From contig CAMWJQ010000006.1 in assembly GCA_947174615.1 (NCBI GenBank), positions 1 through 24,227 on the forward strand: DNA of 24,227 nt. Direction: 5' to 3'. Positions 7,935 to 16,051 of the stretch are shown in pieces. Made by a program: the position numbers and the translations under genes. Below the pieces are notes generated by a model. That model had not been told where the DNA came from and did not search any database. It was given only the letters and a program-made list of their open reading frames with translations. Source of the stretch: an uncultured Lachnospiraceae bacterium (lineage in GTDB: Bacteria > Bacillota > Clostridia > Lachnospirales > Lachnospiraceae). Within the stretch, counting starts at the first letter, position 1; the number at the start of each line of letters is the position of its first letter.

Positions 7935-9653
7935 TTATATCTTAAATTTGCTGATCATGTCCACCATAGATTCAACCTGAGCCTTCTGCTGCTCACTGAC
8001 AGCAGCCGTCTCCTCCGACGTCGCTGAATTGTTGTCCACAATCCCAGCTACAACGCCGATACTCTCATTGATATGCCCAATACTCTCCACTTCAAGCTTC
8101 AGCTTATCTACAATACCGTTAATGCGCCCTGTCGTCTCCTCTGCGCCCATCTGCACTTCTTCCATGTTCGCCGCAGCCTCTCGCGATATCCTTGTTCCAA
8201 CCTCGACAGATTCGACTGTCCTTTTAATCAATTCAGACGTCTGACCCACTGCATTCTGAGATGCTTCTGCAAGCTTCTTCACCTGCTCCGCGACAACTGC
8301 AAAGCCTCTTCCAGCCTCCCCAGCCCTCGCAGACTCAATCGACGCATTCAGTGACAGCAAATCAATCTCCTCACCTATATCTGCGATTGCTGAAATAACA
8401 GCGATAATCTGCTCTGAACATTGACTGATTTCTCTCATAGCAGCGCGAAGTTCCTTCATCTTCTGAGCGCCCACTACCAATGTGGAACTTGCCAAATTGG
8501 ATATCTTTACAGCCTCCTCCGCCTCTTTTTCATTGTATGCAATGCTGTCTCCAAGCTCTGTGAGCATCATCATCAGGTCCGAAACCTCCGTTGCCTGTCC
8601 TGTACACGCTGTCGCAAGATCATCCGCAGCATACGCAAGCTGCCCGGAACCATTGTCAATTTCCCTTGCCACATCCTGTATCATACTCACTGTATTGCGC
8701 ATATCATCAACAATCTGATTCAGAGAATCCTTAATCTTCACATAATCACCGACATAGTTCTGCTTTACCGTAACAATATAGTTCCCCTGCCCCATCTGCT
8801 CCAGAATAGAGGAAATCTCATCAATAATGGCTGTCATATTGTTCTTCATAAAGTGAATGGCAGCAACCATGTTGCCCACTTCACTGTCATCCTCTTTCAA
8901 GTCAAATTCTGCGTGAAGATTGCCATCTGCAAGCAGTGACATCTGGTCTGCAACCTGAATGATCGGGGTGAGCAGCTCCTTCTGCGAGAACTTGATCGTC
9001 CGCAGGCATTGCTGCGCAAGTCGGATAAATCCAGCCAAAAATGCGATGGCACATAAAATCTGAATCATCAGAAACATTTTTTTCGAAGAATCCAGCCGGT
9101 CCTGAATCTTATTGATTACATCATCTGTCATAGAATTAATCTTCTGAATCGTGTTACTGTACTCCTCCCCAAACACAAACTCTGTTGCAGACGCCACATC
9201 CCCTGCTGCGACTGCATCCATCGCATCCTCCTCAAGCGGTACCAGATTATCAGAGAGGGATGCAATTTCCCGAAGCTCCTCCCACTCGTATTCCTTGATG
9301 TCATTCGCCTCAAGACCTGCCCATGCAATATCTCTGTTCTTGTCAGTATTTAATTCCTTCATATAAGCATCATAATACAGCTTATCCGCCGAAACTGCAT
9401 AAGACTGCACTGCTGTTGTCAGTGCTTTTGACCCCATACGGTACTGATTGAGATACATCGTGCTCTCGAGCTGCTCATTCGATACCACTGCATAGCTGAC
9501 ACTGGCAAAAAACAAGAGAAGCAGCAGAACAACACCTAACACTAACGACCCCTTTGTCTGCCGCACAATCTTTTTCAGCCGCGCTACCTGACTATTCTTC
9601 CCGAACCCTTCCCCTGTAGATACCACTCTCGCCTTTTCCATACTTGCAACCAT
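7935..9653 (-). CDS. Methyl-accepting chemotaxis protein
   Basis: This 572-residue membrane receptor signals through CheA/CheW. Helix 1 is at about residues 36-57. An extracytoplasmic, mostly helical sensor (about 58-190) follows, with spacing that suggests a four-helix bundle. Helix 2 is at about 193-213. A HAMP segment and a second HAMP-like stretch (GQGNYIVTVKQNYVGDY) follow. The cytoplasmic coiled coil has the conserved hairpin tip LLSLNASIESARAGEAGRGF and VAEQVKKLAE. No C-terminal CheR/CheB docking pentapeptide is present. The ligand is unknown. The start is ambiguous: GAAAGGG lies only 1 nt before ATG 9653 and 13 nt before in-frame ATG 9641. No other chemotaxis gene is nearby. The S8 protease gene follows on the same strand and may be read from the same transcript. 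Confidence 0.93.
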   Translation of the reverse strand: MVASMEKARVVSTGEGFGKNSQVARLKKIVRQTKGSLVLGVVLLLLLFFASVSYAVVSNEQLESTMYLNQYRMGSKALTTAVQSYAVSADKLYYDAYMKELNTDKNRDIAWAGLEANDIKEYEWEELREIASLSDNLVPLEEDAMDAVAAGDVASATEFVFGEEYSNTIQKINSMTDDVINKIQDRLDSSKKMFLMIQILCAIAFLAGFIRLAQQCLRTIKFSQKELLTPIIQVADQMSLLADGNLHAEFDLKEDDSEVGNMVAAIHFMKNNMTAIIDEISSILEQMGQGNYIVTVKQNYVGDYVKIKDSLNQIVDDMRNTVSMIQDVAREIDNGSGQLAYAADDLATACTGQATEVSDLMMMLTELGDSIAYNEKEAEEAVKISNLASSTLVVGAQKMKELRAAMREISQCSEQIIAVISAIADIGEEIDLLSLNASIESARAGEAGRGFAVVAEQVKKLAEASQNAVGQTSELIKRTVESVEVGTRISREAAANMEEVQMGAEETTGRINGIVDKLKLEVESIGHINESIGVVAGIVDNNSATSEETAAVSEQQKAQVESMVDMISKFKI

Positions 9654-9775
9654 ACCCTTTCAACTAACATTCCGCTCCTATTTGTTCAAAATACCGTGTT
9701 TTGTGTAAAAAGATATTTAAAAATAGCTAAAATATACCATCCTTTACGTGATATTCTTGGCAAATATTTACCATA

Positions 9776-9804
9776 ATTATACTTGAAAATCTACTATCGG
9801 TCAA
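9776..9804 (-). promoter_or_regulatory. Sigma-A promoter for the chemotaxis gene
   Basis: The minus strand reads TTGACC (9799-9804), a 17-bp spacer and TATAAT (9776-9781). This near-consensus promoter gives a leader of about 115 nt before the chemotaxis gene. It sits in the 275-bp divergent region shared with the prodomain gene. Confidence 0.7.
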
Positions 9805-9928
9805 CAAATATTACAAAAAAACAATACATATTCGTAAAAAAGGAACACAATTAATGTTTCATAGAATATCTTATAGAAATACTGCTTATAAAAGCGCTGC
9901 TTGCGCACATAAAAGGAGTCCGCCTCAA

Positions 9929-10219
9929 ATGCCAAACGCAAAACTTGAAAATCTGCTCAATCTCGCTCTCGCCGCAACAGAAACAGAAATGCAAAAATCC
10001 CAAGTTCTCGCAACAGGGTACAGCCCTACAGCAAAAACTTGGGAATTGATCGTCAAATATCATGGACCGCTCGAACGTCTCGAATCAGAAGTCATCCACA
10101 TCGAACCCCTGGTCAACGGTTACGCCATCGCAACCGTTCGAGAAGATTTCATCGACGCCTTTGCAGACCTCGATGAAGTCGAGTTTGTCGAAAAGCCCAA
10201 ACGACTCTATTTTGAATAA
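9929..10219 (+). CDS. Free-standing Csp/S8-type protease prodomain (96 aa)
   Basis: The product begins MPNAKLENLLNLALAATETE. Its body contains LIVKYHGPLERLESEVIHIE, PLVNGYAIATVREDFIDAF and VEFVEKPKRLYFE. This is the pattern of the N-terminal inhibitory/chaperone prodomain of Csp-type S8 proteases (IVKYNG..., ...YAI..., ...IEFIEKP...), where it is normally fused directly to the catalytic domain. Here it stops right after that block and no protease domain follows. The start is fixed by AAAAGGAG (9911-9918) 10 bases before ATG 9929; an in-frame ATG at 9854 lacks an RBS. It is divergent from the chemotaxis gene and ends 14 bp from the convergent araA. It could be a trans-acting prodomain for the prodomain-less S8 protease at 6364-7857, or a remnant of a broken gene. 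CATAGAATA at 9860-9868 fits a sporulation sigma -10 but without a clear -35. Confidence 0.75.
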   Translation: MPNAKLENLLNLALAATETEMQKSQVLATGYSPTAKTWELIVKYHGPLERLESEVIHIEPLVNGYAIATVREDFIDAFADLDEVEFVEKPKRLYFE

Positions 10220-10233
10220 TTTACAGAGAATAC

Positions 10234-11730
10234 TTATCGATACGCAACAGCATTCCATCTCAGCTCGTTCTTAAAAGTCCTGATGTCTGTATTCTTGTCA
10301 ATGACAACAGCCTCAATGCCCATCGCATCAGCCCAGTCAACCATCTGCTCTACAGACAGATCGTAAGAGAACGCTGTGTGATGTGCACCGCCAGCCAGAA
10401 TCCACGCTTCGGCTCCTACTGTAAGATTCGGCTCTGGTGTCCAGAATGCAGTTGCAACTGGAAGTTTTGGCATCGGCTTCTCCACCTTCTTGCAGTCAAC
10501 TGCATTGATGATCAGACGGAAACGGTTGCCAAGATCAATCAGCGATGTCGCTACCGCAGGACCTGTCTTGGAGGTAAATACCAGTCTTGCCGGGTCCTCT
10601 CTGTTGCCCATCGAGAGCGGGCATACCTTAATAGAAATATCACCCTCTGAAATACTCGGACATACCTCAAGCATATGCGCCTGCAAAATACCTTCTTTAC
10701 CCGGAACAAAATTATAAGTATAATCCTCCATAAAAGAAGTGCCCTTTGCATCTTTCACATTGGACGCCATAATCTTCATCAAGCGAACCATCGCCGCAGT
10801 TTTCCAGTCACCCTCACCGCCAAAACCGTAGCCTTTTTCCATCAGGCGCTGAATCGCAAGACCCGGAAGCTGCTTCAATCCGCCAAGCATTCCAAAGTGT
10901 GTGACGATTGCATGATAGTCTCTCTCCTCGAGGAATTTCTCCATGCCGATCTCGATGCCTGCCTGCACCTCAACATGTCTTCTGAACTCTGCATCATCCC
11001 TGCCTTCTGTCAGAATCTTATATCTGCTGTAATATTCGTCCGTCAGATTCTTGATATCGGCATCAGAAACCGCGTTGACATACTCCACTAAATCATTGAC
11101 ATTGTAATGGTCAATCTCCCAGCCAAACTTGATCTGTGCCTCAACCTTGTCGCCCTCTGTCACCGCTACATTGTTCATATTGTCTCCGAAACGGCATACT
11201 CTGATATGAGAGGACTCCATCACGCCCACCGCAGTCACCATCCACTGCGCAATCTTCTTGATCACGTCCGTATTCTGCCAATGACCTACTACAATCTTGC
11301 GCTCAATGCCCATGCGGCTCACAATATGACCATACTCGCGGTCGCCATGCGCTGACTGATTCTCATTCATAAAATCCATATCGATTGTATCATATGGAAT
11401 CTCTTCGTTAAACTGCGTATGGAAATGCATCAACGGCTTTCTGTACTCCTGCAATCCCAAAATCCATGACTTTGCCGGCGAGAAGGTATGCATCCATGTG
11501 ATGACACCTGCACACTCTTCATCCGCATTCGCCTCGTTGAAAGTCTTTCTGATCACCGCATTGGTAATCAATGTCGGTTTCCATACCACCTCATACGGCA
11601 AAAGCCCTGAGTTGTTGAGACCTTCCACTATCTTCTTTGAGTGCTCTGCCACATTTCTGAGACACTCATCACCGTATAGATCCTGTGAACCTGTTGCAAA
11701 CCAAAACTTATAATTTTTTCCTGTTTTCAT
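10234..11730 (-). CDS. araA: L-arabinose isomerase
   Basis: This enzyme converts L-arabinose to L-ribulose in the cytoplasm and needs Mn2+. The 498 residues match the family length (about 500). Family signatures are visible throughout: FWFATGSQDLYGDE at the N-terminus, GVITWMHTFSPAKSWI, FHTQFNEEIPYD, MDFMNENQSAHGDREYGHI, GYGFGGEGDWKTAAMVRLMK (metal-site glutamate), and AWILAGGAHHTAFSYDL near the C-terminus. The start has GGAGGGT about 5 bases upstream. No araB (kinase) or araD (epimerase) is adjacent, so the pathway must be completed elsewhere in the genome. A divergent AraC-type regulator 278 bp away is its probable controller. It converges with the prodomain gene with 14 bp between stops and no visible terminator. 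Confidence 0.98.
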   Translation of the reverse strand: MKTGKNYKFWFATGSQDLYGDECLRNVAEHSKKIVEGLNNSGLLPYEVVWKPTLITNAVIRKTFNEANADEECAGVITWMHTFSPAKSWILGLQEYRKPLMHFHTQFNEEIPYDTIDMDFMNENQSAHGDREYGHIVSRMGIERKIVVGHWQNTDVIKKIAQWMVTAVGVMESSHIRVCRFGDNMNNVAVTEGDKVEAQIKFGWEIDHYNVNDLVEYVNAVSDADIKNLTDEYYSRYKILTEGRDDAEFRRHVEVQAGIEIGMEKFLEERDYHAIVTHFGMLGGLKQLPGLAIQRLMEKGYGFGGEGDWKTAAMVRLMKIMASNVKDAKGTSFMEDYTYNFVPGKEGILQAHMLEVCPSISEGDISIKVCPLSMGNREDPARLVFTSKTGPAVATSLIDLGNRFRLIINAVDCKKVEKPMPKLPVATAFWTPEPNLTVGAEAWILAGGAHHTAFSYDLSVEQMVDWADAMGIEAVVIDKNTDIRTFKNELRWNAVAYR

Positions 11731-11784
11731 GGGTACCCTCCAAATCTGTGATTATTGTTACTATATTTTTACCACAAATAGAAC

Positions 11785-11827
11785 GATAAAACAAGCTTTA
11801 TTTTATCCAAAAATAAAATATTTTATT
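11785..11827. promoter_or_regulatory. Inverted repeats in the araA / araC-type regulator divergent region
   Basis: Two dyads lie 55-98 bp before the araA start. They are GATAAAA-N9-TTTTATC (11785-11807) and the perfect 16-bp palindrome AATAAAATATTTTATT (11812-11827), sharing the half-site ATAAAA. They are plausible operators for the divergent regulator, but the 278-bp region is very AT-rich, so chance dyads are likely. A TATAAT at 11952-11957 could be the -10 of the regulator gene; its -35 is poor. Confidence 0.3.
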
Positions 11828-12008
11828 ATGCATTAAATACAAAAATTGCGAACCAGCTTTCTCTAAAAGATGTTTTTCCCGCATGAACCGCTGCTCTATA
11901 TCACAATTAAAATTTTTTAAAAAATATACTATACTATTCTTTACAATTATGTATAATATAACCATACAATCCAAAAAGACAGGCTCTCAGAAAGAGGTGA
12001 ACCGTATC

Positions 12009-12926
12009 ATGGAACCTGATTTTTATACCAAACGAACACAACAGCTTCTGCTCAGCGGCTATCCCGTACATGTTGATATAATCGACTGCTCCACCCCCAA
12101 TGCTCCTATTATTCACTGGCACTGGCACGAGGAAGTCGAATTTCAATACATTCAAAAAGGACAGGCGTACATCACCTGCGAGGAGAACAACATCGCTGTC
12201 TCGGAAGGCGACATATTCTTCATCAATCAGGCTGTCAGACACTTTATTACCCCGTCAGGACCCGATGGCGTCATTTACAGCTCCATCGCTGTGCACCCCT
12301 CCTTTATCCTAGGATTTGGTCAGCTTGAACTGGAAAGTAAATACATCAATCCAATCGTTGCAAACTGCTCCTTCACGTATCTGCACATCACGCGCAAAAA
12401 CACGCAGTATGAACTGTTTTTGACACTGTTAAAGCAGCTGCTTGCTCTCCATGAAGAGCGCCCCTCCTGCTATGAGCTTTTGGCCAAAGCCAGTATCCTG
12501 CAACTGTGGAAGCTCCTCTATGACCAGCTCCCGGACAGGACTGCTGCTCCCTATAAGATCACTGCGCGCATCGCCAATCAGGATGCACAGCGGGTTAAAC
12601 AAGCCATGGTCTACATACAGGAACATTTTATGGAGCCCATCACGCTCAATGACATCGCAGACTCCATCCTTGTCAGCAAAAGTGAATGCTGCCGCTGCTT
12701 TAAGCGCGCCACGGGTCTGTCTCCCTTTGAGTACCTGATGAAATACCGCATTACGGAATCCGCCAAATATATGCACCGCAAATCTCATGAATCTATCTCT
12801 GAGATTGCAGGTGCGGTCGGCTTTAACAACACAAGCTACTTTAATAAAGTATTCAAAAAGTTTATGGGCTGTACGCCGACAGAATATCGCCAATCCCTGC
12901 GAAGAGAACCGCCAAAACTGACTTAA
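12009..12926 (+). CDS. AraC-family transcriptional regulator with cupin sensor domain
   Basis: This is a 305-residue cytoplasmic DNA-binding regulator. The N-terminal AraC-binding cupin (about residues 20-110) contains IHWHWHEEVEFQYIQKGQAY and EGDIFFINQAVRHF, the usual sugar-sensing beta barrel. The C-terminal double helix-turn-helix (about 200-300) contains LNDIADSILVSKSECCRCFK and ISEIAGAVGFNNTSYFNKVF, ending with GCTPTEYRQSL. The start at ATG 12009 is chosen because AGAGGTGA lies 8 bases upstream; an ATG at 11883 is in frame but lies in AT-rich promoter-like sequence without an RBS. It is divergent from araA and is its likely regulator, probably responding to arabinose or an arabinoside (inference). 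It ends 4 bp from the convergent ABC/CPBP gene. Confidence 0.92.
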   Translation: MEPDFYTKRTQQLLLSGYPVHVDIIDCSTPNAPIIHWHWHEEVEFQYIQKGQAYITCEENNIAVSEGDIFFINQAVRHFITPSGPDGVIYSSIAVHPSFILGFGQLELESKYINPIVANCSFTYLHITRKNTQYELFLTLLKQLLALHEERPSCYELLAKASILQLWKLLYDQLPDRTAAPYKITARIANQDAQRVKQAMVYIQEHFMEPITLNDIADSILVSKSECCRCFKRATGLSPFEYLMKYRITESAKYMHRKSHESISEIAGAVGFNNTSYFNKVFKKFMGCTPTEYRQSLRREPPKLT

Positions 12927-12930
12927 CACA

Positions 12931-15006
12931 TCACTCTTTCACTGCGGTTTTAGGTTTTAGCAGCCAAAGCCCTGCTGAAAGACATATCACTCCTACAGCC
13001 ACAAGCAGGCAGATCTCGATAAGACTTGGACTTTCACTGAACAATACCGGAAACAGCTGCTCCATCAGCTCTGGATAAAACAGCACGCACACCGCAACTG
13101 CATTGTTCAAAAAATGCATCAATGCCGTCAAAAAAATACTTCCTGTGCGGTACACGACATAGCAGAACAAAATGCCCAAAAGTCCCGTTGTAAAAAATTT
13201 GACCAGACTTAGATGATAGACCCCAAATACCGCACCACTAAGAAATATGGCAGCAGCCGGACGAAGGCGTTTTCTGGCTGCCGAAAAGAAATACCCTCGA
13301 AACAGAGCCTCCTCACACACCGCAGGCGCCAGTGCGATGATCAACAGAGCCTGCACAAAACCAGCCCCCTCCAAAATATAATTCATCGTGTCATTTACTG
13401 CCTGCACATCCTGTTGAAACAGACTGCCAAGCAATGTCGAGAGCAAAATCACAATCAGATAACATCCAATCTCTGATAATACCGCCCCCAGCACCCAGAC
13501 TGGCTTGGGCGCTTGGATTGAAAATGTCTCCTTCATATCCTTCTTGGTATACCATGATGCCAAGAGCGGAACCCCTATAATCAACAACTGTGTCATCAAA
13601 AGTCCCCACAGCAGAAATCTAACCTGAACAATCGATCCCACGTAGAGCAGCAGCAAAAGCGCTGCTGCAAGAACCAGCACCGCATCTGACAGAGTTGGCA
13701 CACCACCGCTTTTGAGCGTTCCGCGTCCTGTAAAGATCTGAATGCTCGTTCCTTCCTCGCCAAACATCAAATCCTCGCTGTTATAAAGACGGATCAGCAG
13801 CACAATCGCAAGTGCCGCATAAACCATGTTTGTCACCAGCACGATCATAATGATCGAAAAATTGTACTCAAACACTAAAATATCGCTGATCAGCAGACTG
13901 ATATTTACAATCGGCACTGCTGCCAGCAGTCCTGTAAATTCAATGTTTGGCACAAACGCTACAAAACTGGCAAACATCACAACCAGCATGAGCGGAGTCG
14001 CATAATTGTTCGCTTCCTTAAATGACTTGGCAAAGGTTGTAACGCACATTGTCACCGCGCTGATAAAAAGTGCAAATGCAACAGTGCATAAAACGACAAT
14101 CAACAATGCCGGAACAAAATTTGTCAGCTCAACATCCAGTGTCTGTGCATCATCACTCTGCACCACTGTATAAAAATATATACTCATAAACAGCATAGAA
14201 ACCAGATTGAGCACCGCTGACGCGACAGCAACCGTTGAGACTGCAAAAAACTTCCCGATGATCAGCTCATCATTGCCAACAGGGAGTGTCAACAGCGTCT
14301 CCAATGTCCCCCGCTCTTTCTCACCGGCAGTCGCGTCAACCGCCGGATAAAACGCCCCCAGCAGGATACTTGATATCATCAAAAACGGCAGAATCATGCC
14401 AAGCATACTTCCAACCCGCTCTTCAGTTGCCGAACTGTCGCTGCGTGAAATCTCAACAGGTTTCAGCAGCAGCTCCGGCTCAAGCCCCAGCTTCGTCAAA
14501 AGCTGTCTGCTCACCTGCTCCCTGTAGCGCTCAAGTTTCTCCTCTATCATATTTGCCGCTGTAGAGGAAGTCGTTTTTGAGGATAGATAATAGATCGTAA
14601 AAACGTTCTTCCTGCCATCTTCCGTATCCTGCGCTTCAACCTCTATGTAAGCGTCAATCTCCTCGGCGGCAAGCGCTTCTTTACAGGATTGTTCCGAAAA
14701 TTCCTCGATCTTTAGATGATATTTCAATTCATCCTCCGTATCACGCAACAGCGCTCTGAGTGCATGACCATCATACCCGTTCATCCCCTCCTGCGCCTTG
14801 TCATCCACAACCGCGATCTGGTATTCATCCGACTGAAGGCTGCCCGCAATCGCTGAGCCCATTAATATAGACCCCATCATAATCAAAGGATAGATGATGA
14901 GCGGGACCACCAGCATCATAATCAATGTTTTCTTGTCCCTTAACAAATCTAGCATCTCTTTCTGATAAATCGCCTTTATTTTTGTCATTTTTGCCGATGT
15001 TTTCAT
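12931..15006 (-). CDS. ABC-2 (NatB-type) exporter permease fused to a CPBP intramembrane protease
   Basis: The product is a two-part membrane protein of 691 residues. Residues about 1-410 are an ABC-2/NatB-like permease. This part has an N-terminal helix after KEMLDLLRDKKTLIMMLVVP, a large extracytoplasmic loop (about 60-200), then GEKERGTLETLLTLPV and a block of helices. Residues about 430-690 form a CPBP (Abi/Rce1-like) membrane protease domain with all three motifs: EEALFRG (Glu565/Glu566), FGVYH (His598) and HFLNN (His631/Asn635). The fusion is a recognised but incompletely understood architecture in Firmicutes. The gene overlaps the ATPase stop by 4 bp (ATGA), with GGGAGG inside the ATPase gene as RBS, so the two are made as one exporter. 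The substrate is unknown; NatAB-like Na+ or peptide export is possible. Confidence 0.92.
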   Translation of the reverse strand: MKTSAKMTKIKAIYQKEMLDLLRDKKTLIMMLVVPLIIYPLIMMGSILMGSAIAGSLQSDEYQIAVVDDKAQEGMNGYDGHALRALLRDTEDELKYHLKIEEFSEQSCKEALAAEEIDAYIEVEAQDTEDGRKNVFTIYYLSSKTTSSTAANMIEEKLERYREQVSRQLLTKLGLEPELLLKPVEISRSDSSATEERVGSMLGMILPFLMISSILLGAFYPAVDATAGEKERGTLETLLTLPVGNDELIIGKFFAVSTVAVASAVLNLVSMLFMSIYFYTVVQSDDAQTLDVELTNFVPALLIVVLCTVAFALFISAVTMCVTTFAKSFKEANNYATPLMLVVMFASFVAFVPNIEFTGLLAAVPIVNISLLISDILVFEYNFSIIMIVLVTNMVYAALAIVLLIRLYNSEDLMFGEEGTSIQIFTGRGTLKSGGVPTLSDAVLVLAAALLLLLYVGSIVQVRFLLWGLLMTQLLIIGVPLLASWYTKKDMKETFSIQAPKPVWVLGAVLSEIGCYLIVILLSTLLGSLFQQDVQAVNDTMNYILEGAGFVQALLIIALAPAVCEEALFRGYFFSAARKRLRPAAAIFLSGAVFGVYHLSLVKFFTTGLLGILFCYVVYRTGSIFLTALMHFLNNAVAVCVLFYPELMEQLFPVLFSESPSLIEICLLVAVGVICLSAGLWLLKPKTAVKE

Positions 15007-15773
15007 GCAAGTCCTCCCTGTGTCTCATCCTCGATCAGCTTTAAAAAAGTATCTCTGAGATTGGTTGTATGTGTATGCGCTCTCAATTCCTCTGGTGTTC
15101 CCTTTGCAATCACATGTCCCTGATAAATCATGACAATCCTGTCACACAGAAATTCTGCTTCCTCCATATAATGCGTGGAATACAGTACCGTCTTACCCAA
15201 AGACTTCTCCTGCTTCATAAAATCGATAATCGCACGGCTGCTAATGATATCAAGCCCCAATGTCGGCTCATCAAAAATATATACCTGCGGACTGTGCAGC
15301 AGACATCTGGCAATGGACACGCGCTGTGACTGACCTGTAGAGAGCCGCTCAATACGATTATCGACAAACGCACCAAGATCCAGAATTTTGACAATCTCCT
15401 CGATCCTGTTCTCGGCTTCTTTTCTGGCCATTCCGTAGATTTCCCCCAGCAGCAGCAGCATTTCCCGAGCCGAAAACCTTTTATATAGCTTGGTATTTCC
15501 CGACAGATACCCGATATGCTGTTTAATCTCAAGCTCCTGCGTCAGCTCTCTTCCATTTTCATCGGTAATGGTAACCATCCCCTCTGTGGGACTCATCAAT
15601 TTTCCAAGCATACGCAGAAGCGTCGTTTTTCCCGCTCCGTTGGGTCCCAGCACGCCAAGAATCTCTCCGTCAAATGCCTCGATCGAAATGCCGTCAACTG
15701 CATTGAACTCGACCCGCTTACTTTTCTTTTCTGTCTTTGCAAACGTTTTGATAAGATTTTCTGCCTTTATCAT
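15003..15773 (-). CDS. ABC transporter ATP-binding protein, NatA type
   Basis: This is the cytoplasmic ATPase partner of the permease/CPBP fusion, 256 residues. It has Walker A GPNGAGKTT, signature LSTGQSQRVSIARCL (LSTGQ in place of LSGGQ), Walker B VYIFDEPTLGLD and the switch histidine in YSTHYMEEAE. The start is set at ATG 15773 because a perfect AGGAGG lies six bases upstream. An in-frame ATG at 15791 would put that RBS inside the coding region. The gene has its own near-consensus promoter at 15822-15850 with a palindrome just downstream. It is the first gene of a two-gene operon. Confidence 0.95.
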   Translation of the reverse strand: MIKAENLIKTFAKTEKKSKRVEFNAVDGISIEAFDGEILGVLGPNGAGKTTLLRMLGKLMSPTEGMVTITDENGRELTQELEIKQHIGYLSGNTKLYKRFSAREMLLLLGEIYGMARKEAENRIEEIVKILDLGAFVDNRIERLSTGQSQRVSIARCLLHSPQVYIFDEPTLGLDIISSRAIIDFMKQEKSLGKTVLYSTHYMEEAEFLCDRIVMIYQGHVIAKGTPEELRAHTHTTNLRDTFLKLIEDETQGGLA

Positions 15774-15779
15774 CTCGTG

Positions 15780-15785
15780 CCTCCT
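15780..15785 (-). promoter_or_regulatory. Ribosome binding site deciding the ATPase start
   Basis: AGGAGG on the minus strand lies 6 nt before ATG 15773. It is downstream of the longer in-frame ATG (15791), which argues for the shorter protein. Confidence 0.85.
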
Positions 15786-15788
15786 GAT

Positions 15789-15803
15789 CATGTTATGAAC
15801 ATG
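15789..15803. promoter_or_regulatory. Palindromic candidate operator CATGTT-N3-AACATG
   Basis: A perfect 6+3+6 dyad (CATGTTATGAACATG on the + strand) lies about 20 bp downstream of the predicted -10 of the ABC operon, in its leader. The location suits a repressor site. No regulator gene is adjacent on this transcript. Confidence 0.4.
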
Positions 15804-15821
15804 TATACGTTATTCCTGTCA

Positions 15822-15850
15822 ATCATATCGTAAATGCACACTTTTGTCAA
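15822..15850 (-). promoter_or_regulatory. Sigma-A promoter of the ABC exporter operon
   Basis: The minus strand has a perfect -35 TTGACA (15845-15850), a 17-bp spacer and -10 TATGAT (15822-15827). Transcription would start near 15815, about 40 nt before the ATPase start. This is the best consensus promoter in the window. Confidence 0.82.
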
Positions 15851-15962
15851 TGAGAATTAGAATGTTTGTTCATAGTCTCGTAACAATTTCGCCTTCGACT
15901 TCCTGCATGTTCCCTTACAGTTTATATTCTCCTCGTAACATCTTCCATTCAGAAATTTTATG

Positions 15963-15994
15963 TAAAAAAGTGGAAACCTCCACGGATTCCCACT
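15963..15994 (-). terminator. Terminator of the Uma2-family gene
   Basis: On the minus strand an 8-bp stem AGTGGGAA/TTTCCACT (one G-U pair; 15987-15994 with 15969-15976) is followed by a run of T (15964-15969). It lies about 58 bp after the Uma2 stop. The rest of the 278-bp spacer (15774-16051) holds the ABC promoter and a small GAAGC/GCTTC hairpin at 16017-16029. Confidence 0.65.
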
Positions 15995-16051
15995 CTCAAT
16001 CATTCATCACTCACTTGAAGCCCTGCTTCGTTACAAGGACTTTTTCCTGTT

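Noticed and set aside
7570..7980. 136-codon + strand frame opposite the S8 protease start
   Set aside because: It is antisense to the protease and the spacer, with a cysteine-rich, low-complexity translation.
9854..9928. Longer start for the prodomain gene
   Set aside because: The extra 25 residues look like translated leader and there is no RBS, while ATG 9929 has AAAAGGAG upstream.
11883..12008. Longer start for the AraC-type regulator
   Set aside because: The extension lies in AT-rich promoter-like sequence. AGAGGTGA supports ATG 12009.
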